Positions 1-5,612 of a stretch of DNA of 9,851 nucleotides are shown in pieces. Under the pieces are notes generated by a model, which saw only the letters and a list, made by a program, of their open reading frames with translations, was not told the DNA's origin and did no database searches. Origin of the DNA: Oscillospiraceae bacterium (GTDB lineage Bacteria; Bacillota; Clostridia; Clostridiales; Clostridiaceae); the NCBI GenBank assembly GCA_009785875.1, contig WQUF01000367.1:1-9851 (forward strand), in the 5' to 3' direction. Both the position numbers and the translations under genes were made by a program. Every line of letters starts with the position of its first letter. Position 1 is the stretch's first letter.

Positions 1-56
1 GAGAGAAGATCGATAGTAGATTCTTTTTAAAAATTATAATTATGGGAGGATAAAAA

Positions 57-248
57 ATGAGTAAATGCTGTTGCAGAGAACAAAGATGTAATAGAGTAAT
101 GGATATGGGTTGCGGCTTTAATGGGTGCAGTTTAAAAAGCTTAGCAATATTCATATTAATTCTTAACAGATTTACAGATATTGATGGCTGTAGTTTAGAA
201 TTTATAATAGCAATATTCTATTTATTCTGTTCTCAAAATTTTTGTTAA
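57..248 (+). CDS. Small cysteine-rich hydrophobic protein (63 aa), function unknown
   Basis: I do not recognise this family. The start is well supported: GGGAGGA at 44-50 lies six bases before the ATG. The N-terminus has a CCC cluster at residues 4-6 and further Cys at 11, 19 and 24. Two hydrophobic stretches follow (about residues 29-36 and 48-58), and the last residue is Cys. The two halves resemble each other: a GCSL motif followed by an AIF-containing hydrophobic run occurs at residues 23-36 and again at 44-57. The DNA also repeats, at about 121-160 and 184-226, which suggests an internal duplication of 21-22 codons. A small membrane-associated or spore-related protein is possible, but that is inference. 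It reads in the same direction as the next gene, with a hairpin between them, and opposite to everything downstream. Confidence in the gene rests on its ribosome binding site and on the coding-like divergence of the duplication. Confidence 0.65.
   Translation: MSKCCCREQRCNRVMDMGCGFNGCSLKSLAIFILILNRFTDIDGCSLEFIIAIFYLFCSQNFC
121..226 (+). repeat. Imperfect internal direct duplication in the small Cys-rich gene
   Basis: The segment near 121-160 (ATGGGTGCAGTTTA, later AGCAATATTCATATT) recurs near 184-226 (ATGGCTGTAGTTTA, later AGCAATATTCTATTT). The first blocks are offset by 63 nt and the second by 66 nt. Both offsets are multiples of three, so the reading frame is kept. Both copies encode GCSL followed by an AIF-containing hydrophobic run. 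Confidence 0.6.
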
Positions 249-264
249 TATTTAAAAATTAGTG

Positions 265-295
265 TAGTGGAGTCAGAAGAACTCTGACTCCACTA
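265..295 (+). other. Strong 13-bp hairpin between two small genes
   Basis: TAGTGGAGTCAGA at 265-277 is perfectly complementary to TCTGACTCCACTA at 283-295, with a 5-nt loop AGAAC. It begins 16 bases after the stop of the upstream small gene and ends about 20 bases before the next gene's ribosome binding site. No T-tract follows it on the plus strand, so it is not a textbook intrinsic terminator. It could be a leaky terminator, an mRNA-stabilising 3' end or a processing site. Confidence 0.7.
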
Positions 296-325
296 ATATA
301 ATTAATTAATATATGGAGGGATATA

Positions 326-664
326 ATGTCTTCAAAAAGAAGTAGAGATGAAAGATACAGTAGTTCAAATAATCAAAACCAAGGATTTGATATGAATAAT
401 ATCATGAATATGCTTGGTGGCTTAGGTGGACTAGGAGGCCTTGGCCTTGGAAACCTTGGGAAAGGATCTTCTTCAAGAAACAATTCACACTTCAATAGTG
501 ATTCTATTGATTTTAAAGGAAATGTGAGCATTGAAGTTGAAAACTTTATGAAAGCATTATTACCTTTGATGAGAAGTGGTTATGCAAAAGAGATACAACA
601 TTTTGTAACTTTACTTGAAGATGAAAATATTAAAAGAAGCGAAAATATTGATAAAAATGAATAA
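326..664 (+). CDS. Hypothetical 112-aa protein with a Gly/Leu-rich tract
   Basis: I do not recognise this protein. The start is supported by GGAGGG at 315-320, five bases before the ATG. It has three visible parts. Residues 1-24 are a charged, Ser/Asn/Gln-rich and probably disordered tail. Residues 30-46 are a low-complexity tract built from repeated Gly-Gly-Leu units. Residues 60-105 are a likely helical segment containing VENFMKALLPLMRSGYAKE and then QHFVTLLEDE, with alternating hydrophobic and acidic positions. There is no signal peptide or transmembrane helix. It is soluble by appearance and might be an assembly or coat-like component, but that is speculation. It is the second of two small plus-strand genes and is followed, about 130 bases on, by an intrinsic terminator at 796-827. 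Confidence 0.7.
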   Translation: MSSKRSRDERYSSSNNQNQGFDMNNIMNMLGGLGGLGGLGLGNLGKGSSSRNNSHFNSDSIDFKGNVSIEVENFMKALLPLMRSGYAKEIQHFVTLLEDENIKRSENIDKNE

Positions 665-733
665 AAATTTACAATAAAGTAAATAATAAAAATGAATAAG
701 ATGATAACAGATATAAATTCATCTTAGTGCCAG

Positions 734-766
734 AAAAAAGGTGTGTTTTAGTCATTAAAACATACC
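734..766 (-). terminator. Back-up intrinsic terminator for the minus strand
   Basis: The arms GGTGTGTTTTA (740-750) and TAAAACATACC (756-766) form an 11-bp stem with one G-U pair and a 5-nt loop. On the minus strand the stem is followed by six T (plus-strand A-run at 734-739), the intrinsic-terminator layout. It lies beyond the first minus-strand terminator at 841-892 and would stop read-through from the 499-residue gene. No T-run follows it on the plus strand. Confidence 0.6.
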
Positions 767-795
767 AAAAAGCACACATAACCCCCATCCCCCTT

Positions 796-827
796 GGGAC
801 CTTTAATGGGTCCCTTTGTTTTTTAAT
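796..827 (+). terminator. Intrinsic terminator of the two small plus-strand genes
   Basis: GGGACC (796-801) pairs with GGTCCC (809-814) across a 7-nt loop. A T-rich tail runs from 815 to about 825. This is a GC stem followed by a T-tract in the plus direction, downstream of the 112-residue gene and facing the convergent minus-strand gene. Confidence 0.8.
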
Positions 828-832
828 TTTTT

Positions 833-892
833 AAAATAAAAAAAAGCAATACAATTTTTAAAAGTTTCTTTTTAAATTATGCATTGCTTTTT
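833..892 (-). terminator. Intrinsic terminator of the 499-residue membrane protein gene
   Basis: AAAAAGCAAT (841-850) pairs with ATTGCTTTTT (883-892). The intervening bases can pair further: AATTT 853-857 with AAATT 874-878, and AAAA 860-863 with TTTT 870-873. On the minus strand the stem runs into a long T-rich tail (plus-strand A-run at 836-845). It starts about 23 bases after the stop codon at 915-917. Confidence 0.75.
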
Positions 893-914
893 ACCAAGAA
901 AATAGTTCATTAGA

Positions 915-2414
915 TTATAAACTTTGTAATTGAGTTGCGCTACCATCTGGAATGCTGAAATCAAAATCAATTTGAATTCCAGAATTATCGTCAAATATCC
1001 ATATATAGCTTTTTGACATAACAGTATAATTTTCTGAAACTGTATAATTATCTGAATTGAAACAATCTTCAGAGCACAAATATCCATCTGATCCAATGAT
1101 ATTCTTTACATCATTGTAAGTCATATTTTTTTTGATATTATTTACGTTCTCAGAATTGTTTGCATTTACATCATAAAAATTGTAATCAGTGCTTGAAATT
1201 AGCTTTTCAATAACTTTATTGCTTTTATCGAATACAAATGTTATTGTTGCATTATTATAACTATAGTAATAAATTGACATGTAATTACTAGGTAAACCAA
1301 TGCTCTTCATTAAAATATCAGGACCAAAACTGGATTTAACATCATCAAAAGGCATTCCCATATTTACAGCATCAAATTTATTTACACCATCTTTAGTTAG
1401 ATCTTCATTACTGGTAGTATTTTGTGTCAATTTTTTATCATAATTTACTGCCCTTATTAAATTGCTATTATTATCAAAATCACATATTACATAGTTATTT
1501 GCCGAAGGATTATTCCCTGTTGGCCATGTGTAACTATCTCCTGCAAAAAAGTAACCTTCAACATCCTTATAAGTCGATTCTGTTAATAGCCCGTTTGATT
1601 TAAATAATGTTTGAATATCTTTTAAAGGCATATTTGGCTTTAATTGCTGAAATTCATCAAATGTAACATTAGCAACAGAATTTGGAAAGGTTACAAAGGA
1701 ACTATCTATTATTTTATCAATTAAAGTACCAGTATTATCATAAGTAACTATAATTATATCGCCAAAACTATACTCAGTTAATGTAGTTGAATTGGATAAA
1801 GGTCCACTTGCAGGACTTGAATTTAATAACCTTTTTACATCATCTAAGGTTGAGGTACTTGTTATCTTTAAAAAATTATCATAGTTAATATTAGGATTAT
1901 TAATTTGGTTATTATTTGTGCCATTACCACTATTAAAAGGGTTATTATATATGCCATTACCATTGTTAAAAGGGTTATTAATTAAAGTATTATTACCATT
2001 TGTACCAATTCTATTATTAGTATAATTTTTAACGAAATTAATTACACCAAAACCTGCTAACCCTATTAGTATACAAGCTAACAAAGCACAGGAAGATAAA
2101 ATTAATATAAAATTTCTATCTAATTTTTTTCCTTCTTTTATATAAGGAGCATTGTAACTTTGCTGGTAGGTATTAGGATTAGCATTTTGATTATTATAAC
2201 TGCTATAATTGTGTCTATTTCCATAATTATATTTAGGAACATTGCTGCTATTAACAGGTTGATTTGCATAAGGATATAATGGTTTTGTATCCTTATTTAA
2301 ATTTATCGGTTCGATGTCAGATATGTTTTCATTGCTTACAGATGTCGTATTATTCATATTCTCCTGTGCGATTATTTCTTTAGAAGAATTATTTTCACCG
2401 GAGTTATTGTCCAT
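915..2414 (-). CDS. Single-pass membrane protein with four tandem BamE/BLIP-like repeats (499 aa)
   Basis: Residues 1-98 are an Asn/Tyr/Gln/Ser-rich, probably disordered cytoplasmic region. A transmembrane helix follows at about 102-127 (starting FILILSSCALLACILIGLAG), then an Asn/Gly linker at 130-176. The rest falls into four similar units at about 178-240, 251-325, 346-408 and 424-487. Each has a short helix with a DDV or DI motif (TLDDVKRLLNS, PLKDIQTLFKS, PFDDVKSSFG, TYNDVKNIIGS), then beta-like strands ending in a D-N/K-G/S turn. This helix-then-sheet layout recalls the SmpA/OmlA (BamE) and BLIP-like folds; that assignment is mine, from pattern only. Clostridia have no BamE outer-membrane machinery, so an extracytoplasmic binding or sensing role is more likely, with no known ligand. 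The start is supported by GGGGTGAT just upstream. The gene stands alone, between terminators at 2550-2581 and 841-892. Confidence 0.85.
   Translation of the reverse strand: MDNNSGENNSSKEIIAQENMNNTTSVSNENISDIEPINLNKDTKPLYPYANQPVNSSNVPKYNYGNRHNYSSYNNQNANPNTYQQSYNAPYIKEGKKLDRNFILILSSCALLACILIGLAGFGVINFVKNYTNNRIGTNGNNTLINNPFNNGNGIYNNPFNSGNGTNNNQINNPNINYDNFLKITSTSTLDDVKRLLNSSPASGPLSNSTTLTEYSFGDIIIVTYDNTGTLIDKIIDSSFVTFPNSVANVTFDEFQQLKPNMPLKDIQTLFKSNGLLTESTYKDVEGYFFAGDSYTWPTGNNPSANNYVICDFDNNSNLIRAVNYDKKLTQNTTSNEDLTKDGVNKFDAVNMGMPFDDVKSSFGPDILMKSIGLPSNYMSIYYYSYNNATITFVFDKSNKVIEKLISSTDYNFYDVNANNSENVNNIKKNMTYNDVKNIIGSDGYLCSEDCFNSDNYTVSENYTVMSKSYIWIFDDNSGIQIDFDFSIPDGSATQLQSL
1919..1980 (-). repeat. 33-nt tandem repeat coding for the Asn/Gly linker
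   Basis: Plus-strand bases 1919-1947 and 1952-1980 are 29-nt copies with two differences, spaced exactly 33 nt apart. They encode the 11-residue units NNPFNNGNGIY and NNPFNSGNGTN in the linker just outside the membrane helix. The exact multiple of three means copy number could change without breaking the frame. Confidence 0.75.
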
Positions 2415-2488
2415 TTTATCACCCCAAAATATATTATAATCTATTTTTTTTATTTTCTCTATTTTTTCACAATAATTTCATATAATTT

Positions 2489-2517
2489 ATTTTACATTTA
2501 AAAGTCCCTTTGTACAA
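2489..2517 (-). promoter_or_regulatory. Possible promoter of the 499-residue gene
   Basis: On the minus strand TTGTAC (2517-2512) is followed after 17 bases by TAAAAT (2494-2489), a sigma-A-like pair matching each consensus at four of six or better. It lies about 75 bases before the start codon, downstream of the terminator of the preceding operon. In such AT-rich DNA chance matches are common, so this is tentative. Confidence 0.35.
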
Positions 2518-2544
2518 TTATATTATATCCAATAAATTATTTTT

Positions 2545-2581
2545 GACACAAAAACACTTTGGTTTTATCCAAAGTGTTTTT
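2545..2581 (-). terminator. Intrinsic terminator of the kbl-tdh operon
   Basis: AAAAACACTTTGG (2550-2562) pairs perfectly with CCAAAGTGTTTTT (2569-2581), a 13-bp stem with a 6-nt loop. On the minus strand it ends in TTTTTGTG, about 8 bases after the stop codon of the dehydrogenase gene. It is symmetric enough to act in both directions. Confidence 0.85.
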
Positions 2582-2588
2582 TGTATTA

Positions 2589-3530
2589 TTATTTAGTTTT
2601 TAACTTATCGATCATATCCTTTGTCATGGATGCTAAATCATACTCTGGTTTAAAATCCCACTCTTCTATAGCACAAGTACAATCAATAGAATTTGGCCAT
2701 GAATCTGCTATTTTTTGTTTTTCTTCATCGATGTCATAGGAAATAGTAAATTCAGGTATTATCTTTTTAATTTCCCGTGAAATCTCTTTAGGTGAAAAAC
2801 TCATAGCTGATACATTAAATGCATTTCTATGTTTAAGTCTAGAAGGATCTGATTCCATTAATTGAACGATGCATTTTATTGCATCAGGCATATACATCAT
2901 ATCCATGTATGTATCTTCTCTTAAATAGCATGAATACTTACCAAATTTGATTGCATCATAATAAATTTTAACAGCGTAGTCAGTAGTCCCACCACCAGGA
3001 GGTGTTACATAAGATATAAGTCCAGGAAATCTAACACTTCTCGTATCTAATCCATATTTTAAATGATAATAATCGCATAAAAGTTCTGCAGAAAGTTTAG
3101 TGATTCCATACATGGAAGTAGGTCTTTGTATTGTATCTTGTGGAGTATTATCTTTAGGTGAATTTGGTCCAAATGCAGCAATAGAACTTGGAACGAAATA
3201 CTTCAAATTATTTTCACGAGCTACTCCGAGGGTATTTGTAAAGCCATTCATATTTAATTGCCAAGCAAATTGTGGTTTTTCTTCAGCCACAGCAGATAAA
3301 AGGGCTGCCATATGGATTATTGTATCGATATTATATTTTTTAACCATTTCATATAAAGAACTTCTATCCATCACGTCGAGGATTTCAAATATTCCATCTC
3401 CTGCTTTGGAATCATCTTGCCTCTTCTTATCAGAAGCTATGATATTGTCCTTGCCATAGATATCTCTTAAATAAGGTACGAGTTCTGAGCCGATCTGACC
3501 TAAAGCACCTGTTACTAAAATTTTTTTCAT
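2589..3530 (-). CDS. tdh: L-threonine 3-dehydrogenase, short-chain (SDR/epimerase-like) type
   Basis: Likely oxidises L-threonine with NAD to 2-amino-3-ketobutyrate in the cytoplasm. At 313 residues it is an extended SDR: the nucleotide motif GALGQIG (G8, G11, G14) is at the N-terminus, Ser115/Ser116 sit in VPSSIAAFGP, and the catalytic YxxxK is Tyr141-Lys145 (YGITK). The stretch PGLISYVTPPGGGTTDYAV (169-187) is a signature I associate with SDR-type threonine dehydrogenases, and it separates this enzyme from sugar-nucleotide epimerases. It also differs from the zinc-dependent MDR-type Tdh of E. coli. It lies directly after kbl, eight bases past that gene's stop, with its AGGAGG overlapping the end of kbl. 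The two genes are therefore co-transcribed and probably translationally coupled. The partner supplies the next pathway step, which strongly supports the call. A terminator follows at once. No residue expected for catalysis looks missing. Confidence 0.9.
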   Translation of the reverse strand: MKKILVTGALGQIGSELVPYLRDIYGKDNIIASDKKRQDDSKAGDGIFEILDVMDRSSLYEMVKKYNIDTIIHMAALLSAVAEEKPQFAWQLNMNGFTNTLGVARENNLKYFVPSSIAAFGPNSPKDNTPQDTIQRPTSMYGITKLSAELLCDYYHLKYGLDTRSVRFPGLISYVTPPGGGTTDYAVKIYYDAIKFGKYSCYLREDTYMDMMYMPDAIKCIVQLMESDPSRLKHRNAFNVSAMSFSPKEISREIKKIIPEFTISYDIDEEKQKIADSWPNSIDCTCAIEEWDFKPEYDLASMTKDMIDKLKTK

Positions 3531-3538
3531 AGATCCTC

Positions 3539-4732
3539 CTATTTAATCACATTTAATTCCCTGCCAACCTTAGCATATATTTCAATGGCATTATCTAGCA
3601 TTTCTTTTGTATGAGCTGCTGTTGGCATATTTCTCATCCTTCCTGTACCCAGTGGAACTGTTGGGAAAACTATTGCTTTTGCATAGGCTCCTTCTTCCAT
3701 CAATCTCTTCGAAAACTTTTGAGTTAGCTTTTCTTCACCAATTATACAAGGAGTGATAGGAGTAAAGCTGTTTCCAATGTTAAACCCTAAATCTTTTAAG
3801 CCTTTCTTTAAATAATTTCCATTATCCCAAAGTTTATCGTTTAATTCTGTGCTTTCCATCATTATATTTATTGCTTCAAGACATGCTGCAGCTGCTCCTG
3901 GAGTTAAGGATGTTGAAAATAAAAATGGTCTTGCACGAACCTTTAACCAATCGATTAAATCTTTCGTACCAGCAACATATCCACCTACAACGCCTACTGC
4001 TTTTGAAAGGGTACCCATTTGAAAATCCACTTTTTTAGATAAACCAAAATGTTTAGTGGTTCCGGCACCCTTTCCCATTACGCCAGAACCATGAGCGTCA
4101 TCTACATAAGTTATAAGATTAAACTCTTCTGCAATTTCAACAATATCTGGCAGCTTGCACACATCCCCATCCATAGAAAATACGCCATCAGTAATCACCA
4201 TTATTTTATTATATAATCCGCTATTGCATGCATCTTTAGCTACTCTTCTCAAATCATCCATATCTGAATGATTAAACTTTAAAATTTTTGCTCCTGATAA
4301 TCTGCATCCGTCTATTATCGATGCATGATTTAAAGCATCGCTCAATATAGCATCTTGTTTATTCATCACAGCTGAAATTGCACCCATATTGCAATTAAAT
4401 CCGGATTGAAAAGCTATTGCACTTTCAGTAGATTTAAATTCAGCGAGTTTTTTCTCCAACTTATCATGAATTTCTAGTGTTCCATTTATCGTTCTAACAG
4501 CACCTGCACCTACACCGTATTTTTTTGTAGCTTCACAGGAAGCTTCAATCAATCTCTCATTTGTTGCAAATCCAAGGTAGTTGTTAGAAGATAAATTTAT
4601 ATATTTTTTATTTCCAATTGTGATCTCTGGTCCATTTGCGCTTTCTAAAATATCAATTTCATTGTATAAACCTTTCGATCTTAGATCATTTAAATTTTCT
4701 AATAGAAATTTATTAAGGGCTGAACTTGCCAT
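3539..4732 (-). CDS. kbl: Glycine C-acetyltransferase (2-amino-3-ketobutyrate CoA ligase)
   Basis: A PLP enzyme of the alpha-oxoamine synthase family. It cleaves 2-amino-3-ketobutyrate with CoA to glycine and acetyl-CoA, and works with the dehydrogenase encoded just downstream. It is 397 residues long, almost the same as E. coli Kbl (398). Visible motifs are NHASIIDG (His136), the DGVFSMDGD loop near 182-190, the PLP-contacting YVDDAHGSG (Asp211, His214) and the Schiff-base lysine Lys244 in MGTLSKAVGVVGGYVAG. An AONS synthase such as BioF or a 5-aminolevulinate synthase shares this fold, but the neighbouring threonine dehydrogenase and the length favour Kbl. The start has AGGAGGATT at 4737-4745 and is the natural N-terminus for the family. 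It is the first gene of a two-gene operon with its own promoter at 4791-4819. The leader is about 50 nt and contains a small palindrome. Confidence 0.93.
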   Translation of the reverse strand: MASSALNKFLLENLNDLRSKGLYNEIDILESANGPEITIGNKKYINLSSNNYLGFATNERLIEASCEATKKYGVGAGAVRTINGTLEIHDKLEKKLAEFKSTESAIAFQSGFNCNMGAISAVMNKQDAILSDALNHASIIDGCRLSGAKILKFNHSDMDDLRRVAKDACNSGLYNKIMVITDGVFSMDGDVCKLPDIVEIAEEFNLITYVDDAHGSGVMGKGAGTTKHFGLSKKVDFQMGTLSKAVGVVGGYVAGTKDLIDWLKVRARPFLFSTSLTPGAAAACLEAINIMMESTELNDKLWDNGNYLKKGLKDLGFNIGNSFTPITPCIIGEEKLTQKFSKRLMEEGAYAKAIVFPTVPLGTGRMRNMPTAAHTKEMLDNAIEIYAKVGRELNVIK

Positions 4733-4749
4733 GTTAATCCTCCTATTGC

Positions 4750-4761
4750 GGACAGTTGTCC
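4750..4761. promoter_or_regulatory. Palindrome in the kbl leader, possible operator
   Basis: GGACAGTTGTCC is an inverted repeat (GGACA, 2-nt spacer, TGTCC). It lies between the predicted transcription start and the kbl ribosome binding site. A repressor here could block transcription of kbl-tdh. I cannot assign it to a known regulator, and a 10-bp symmetric match could be chance. Confidence 0.3.
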
Positions 4762-4790
4762 TATTTAAAAGTTTTGTCTCTTATATATAC

Positions 4791-4819
4791 ATATTACATT
4801 TTATTGCTAATGATGTCAA
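4791..4819 (-). promoter_or_regulatory. Sigma-A-like promoter of kbl-tdh
   Basis: On the minus strand a perfect -35 TTGACA (4819-4814) is followed after exactly 17 bases by -10 TAATAT (4796-4791), one mismatch from TATAAT. Transcription would start near 4784, giving a leader of about 50 nt before the kbl ATG. It sits downstream of the terminator after the acyltransferase gene, so the pair is a separate transcription unit. Confidence 0.8.
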
Positions 4820-4831
4820 TTACCTCATTTA

Positions 4832-4874
4832 CAAACAAAAAGACATTCTCATATTTTATGTAAGAATGTCTTTT
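4832..4874 (-). terminator. Intrinsic terminator after the acyltransferase gene
   Basis: AAAAGACATTCT (4838-4849) pairs perfectly with AGAATGTCTTTT (4863-4874). The 13-nt loop can close further by CAT/ATG pairing. On the minus strand a run of five T followed by GTTTG ends it. It begins about 15 bases past the stop codon and closes the four-gene operon. Confidence 0.85.
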
Positions 4875-4888
4875 ATAAGAAGACAAGT

Positions 4889-5584
4889 TTATTTATAAAC
4901 GCCTCTATATTCCTCAGGTATAAGCTCTGCAATTTTTTTCATGATAAAATTTAAAGTATTAGTTTCCCATTCTACTTTAGTTTCATCGCTCCTTCTTTCA
5001 GTGATTACAAATGCTTTACCTATATTGATGCTTATATTTGCATCGTGAAAGGATTCTTTGCCCATATTTTCATTAATAGGCATAAATTTTTCAGTTCCCC
5101 ATATACCAATGGGAACAATTGGAGCTTTAGTTAACTTTGCAAACAAGAGTATTCCTTTTTTCCCTGCAATCATCTGGGCAGTCCTACTTCTTGTCCCCTC
5201 TGGGAAAACTAAAACACTCGTTCCAGACTTAACTGTATGTATTATTTTAGAGATAGCATCTTTATCAGCCGAGTTTGGTGATATGGTTATGGATTTGATT
5301 ATCGTAAAACCTAAGTTAGTCATTGCATTAGCACTCAGTTTTTTACCTGCTACAAATGTAATATTTTCTTTTTCAAGCACTTTATTTATAATAAGTCCGT
5401 CGGAATTGCTTAAATGGTTGCACACAAATAAATATGGTCTTTTAAGATCACAATTCAAATTTTCAATACCCTGTATGTTTAATTTTGCGTGCTTTTTAAT
5501 TTGCATATTGACATAGTATCTTACAGCTTTTATGAGTATAGGTTCTGGTAATAATTTAGCTGTTATCAATAAAAATTTATTCAT
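4889..5584 (-). CDS. plsC: 1-acyl-sn-glycerol-3-phosphate acyltransferase (PlsC family)
   Basis: Transfers an acyl chain to lysophosphatidic acid to make phosphatidic acid at the inner face of the membrane. It has 231 residues, typical for PlsC. The catalytic HxxxxD is His57-Asp62 in NHLSNSDG, the substrate-binding motif FPEGTRSR is at 127-134, and the proline-containing block APIVPIG is at 154-160. An N-terminal hydrophobic amphipathic segment (about 3-25) probably binds the membrane. The start has a modest site, AGTGGGG, about seven bases upstream. The gene is 28 bases after the QueG-like gene and is the last of its operon, followed by a terminator. An exact acceptor cannot be read from the motifs; the family also includes acyltransferases for other lysolipids. 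Confidence 0.9.
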   Translation of the reverse strand: MNKFLLITAKLLPEPILIKAVRYYVNMQIKKHAKLNIQGIENLNCDLKRPYLFVCNHLSNSDGLIINKVLEKENITFVAGKKLSANAMTNLGFTIIKSITISPNSADKDAISKIIHTVKSGTSVLVFPEGTRSRTAQMIAGKKGILLFAKLTKAPIVPIGIWGTEKFMPINENMGKESFHDANISINIGKAFVITERRSDETKVEWETNTLNFIMKKIAELIPEEYRGVYK

Positions 5585-5612
5585 CTTTTACCCCACTTAA
5601 GAATATGATAAA

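Noticed and set aside
1..30. Open frame ending in TAA at 28-30, possibly the tail of an upstream gene
   Set aside because: Only nine codons are visible and another frame is open for a similar length, so no coding call can be made.
35..40. TATAAT before the first small gene, a possible -10 box
   Set aside because: Transcription would begin inside the ribosome binding site, and no -35 is visible at the right distance.
872..1096. 74-codon minus-strand open frame overlapping the end of the 499-residue gene
   Set aside because: It lies in another frame, runs into the terminator and has no ribosome binding site.
3100..3459. 119-codon plus-strand open frame inside tdh
   Set aside because: It is antisense to a well-supported enzyme gene, has no ribosome binding site and encodes nothing recognisable.
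4733..4790. Riboswitch or T-box in the kbl leader
   Set aside because: The predicted leader is only about 50 nt, with no terminator/antiterminator pair and no T-box motif.
5058..5516. 152-codon plus-strand open frame inside plsC
   Set aside because: Antisense shadow of a gene with clear catalytic motifs; its hydrophobic look comes from reverse-reading the coding strand.
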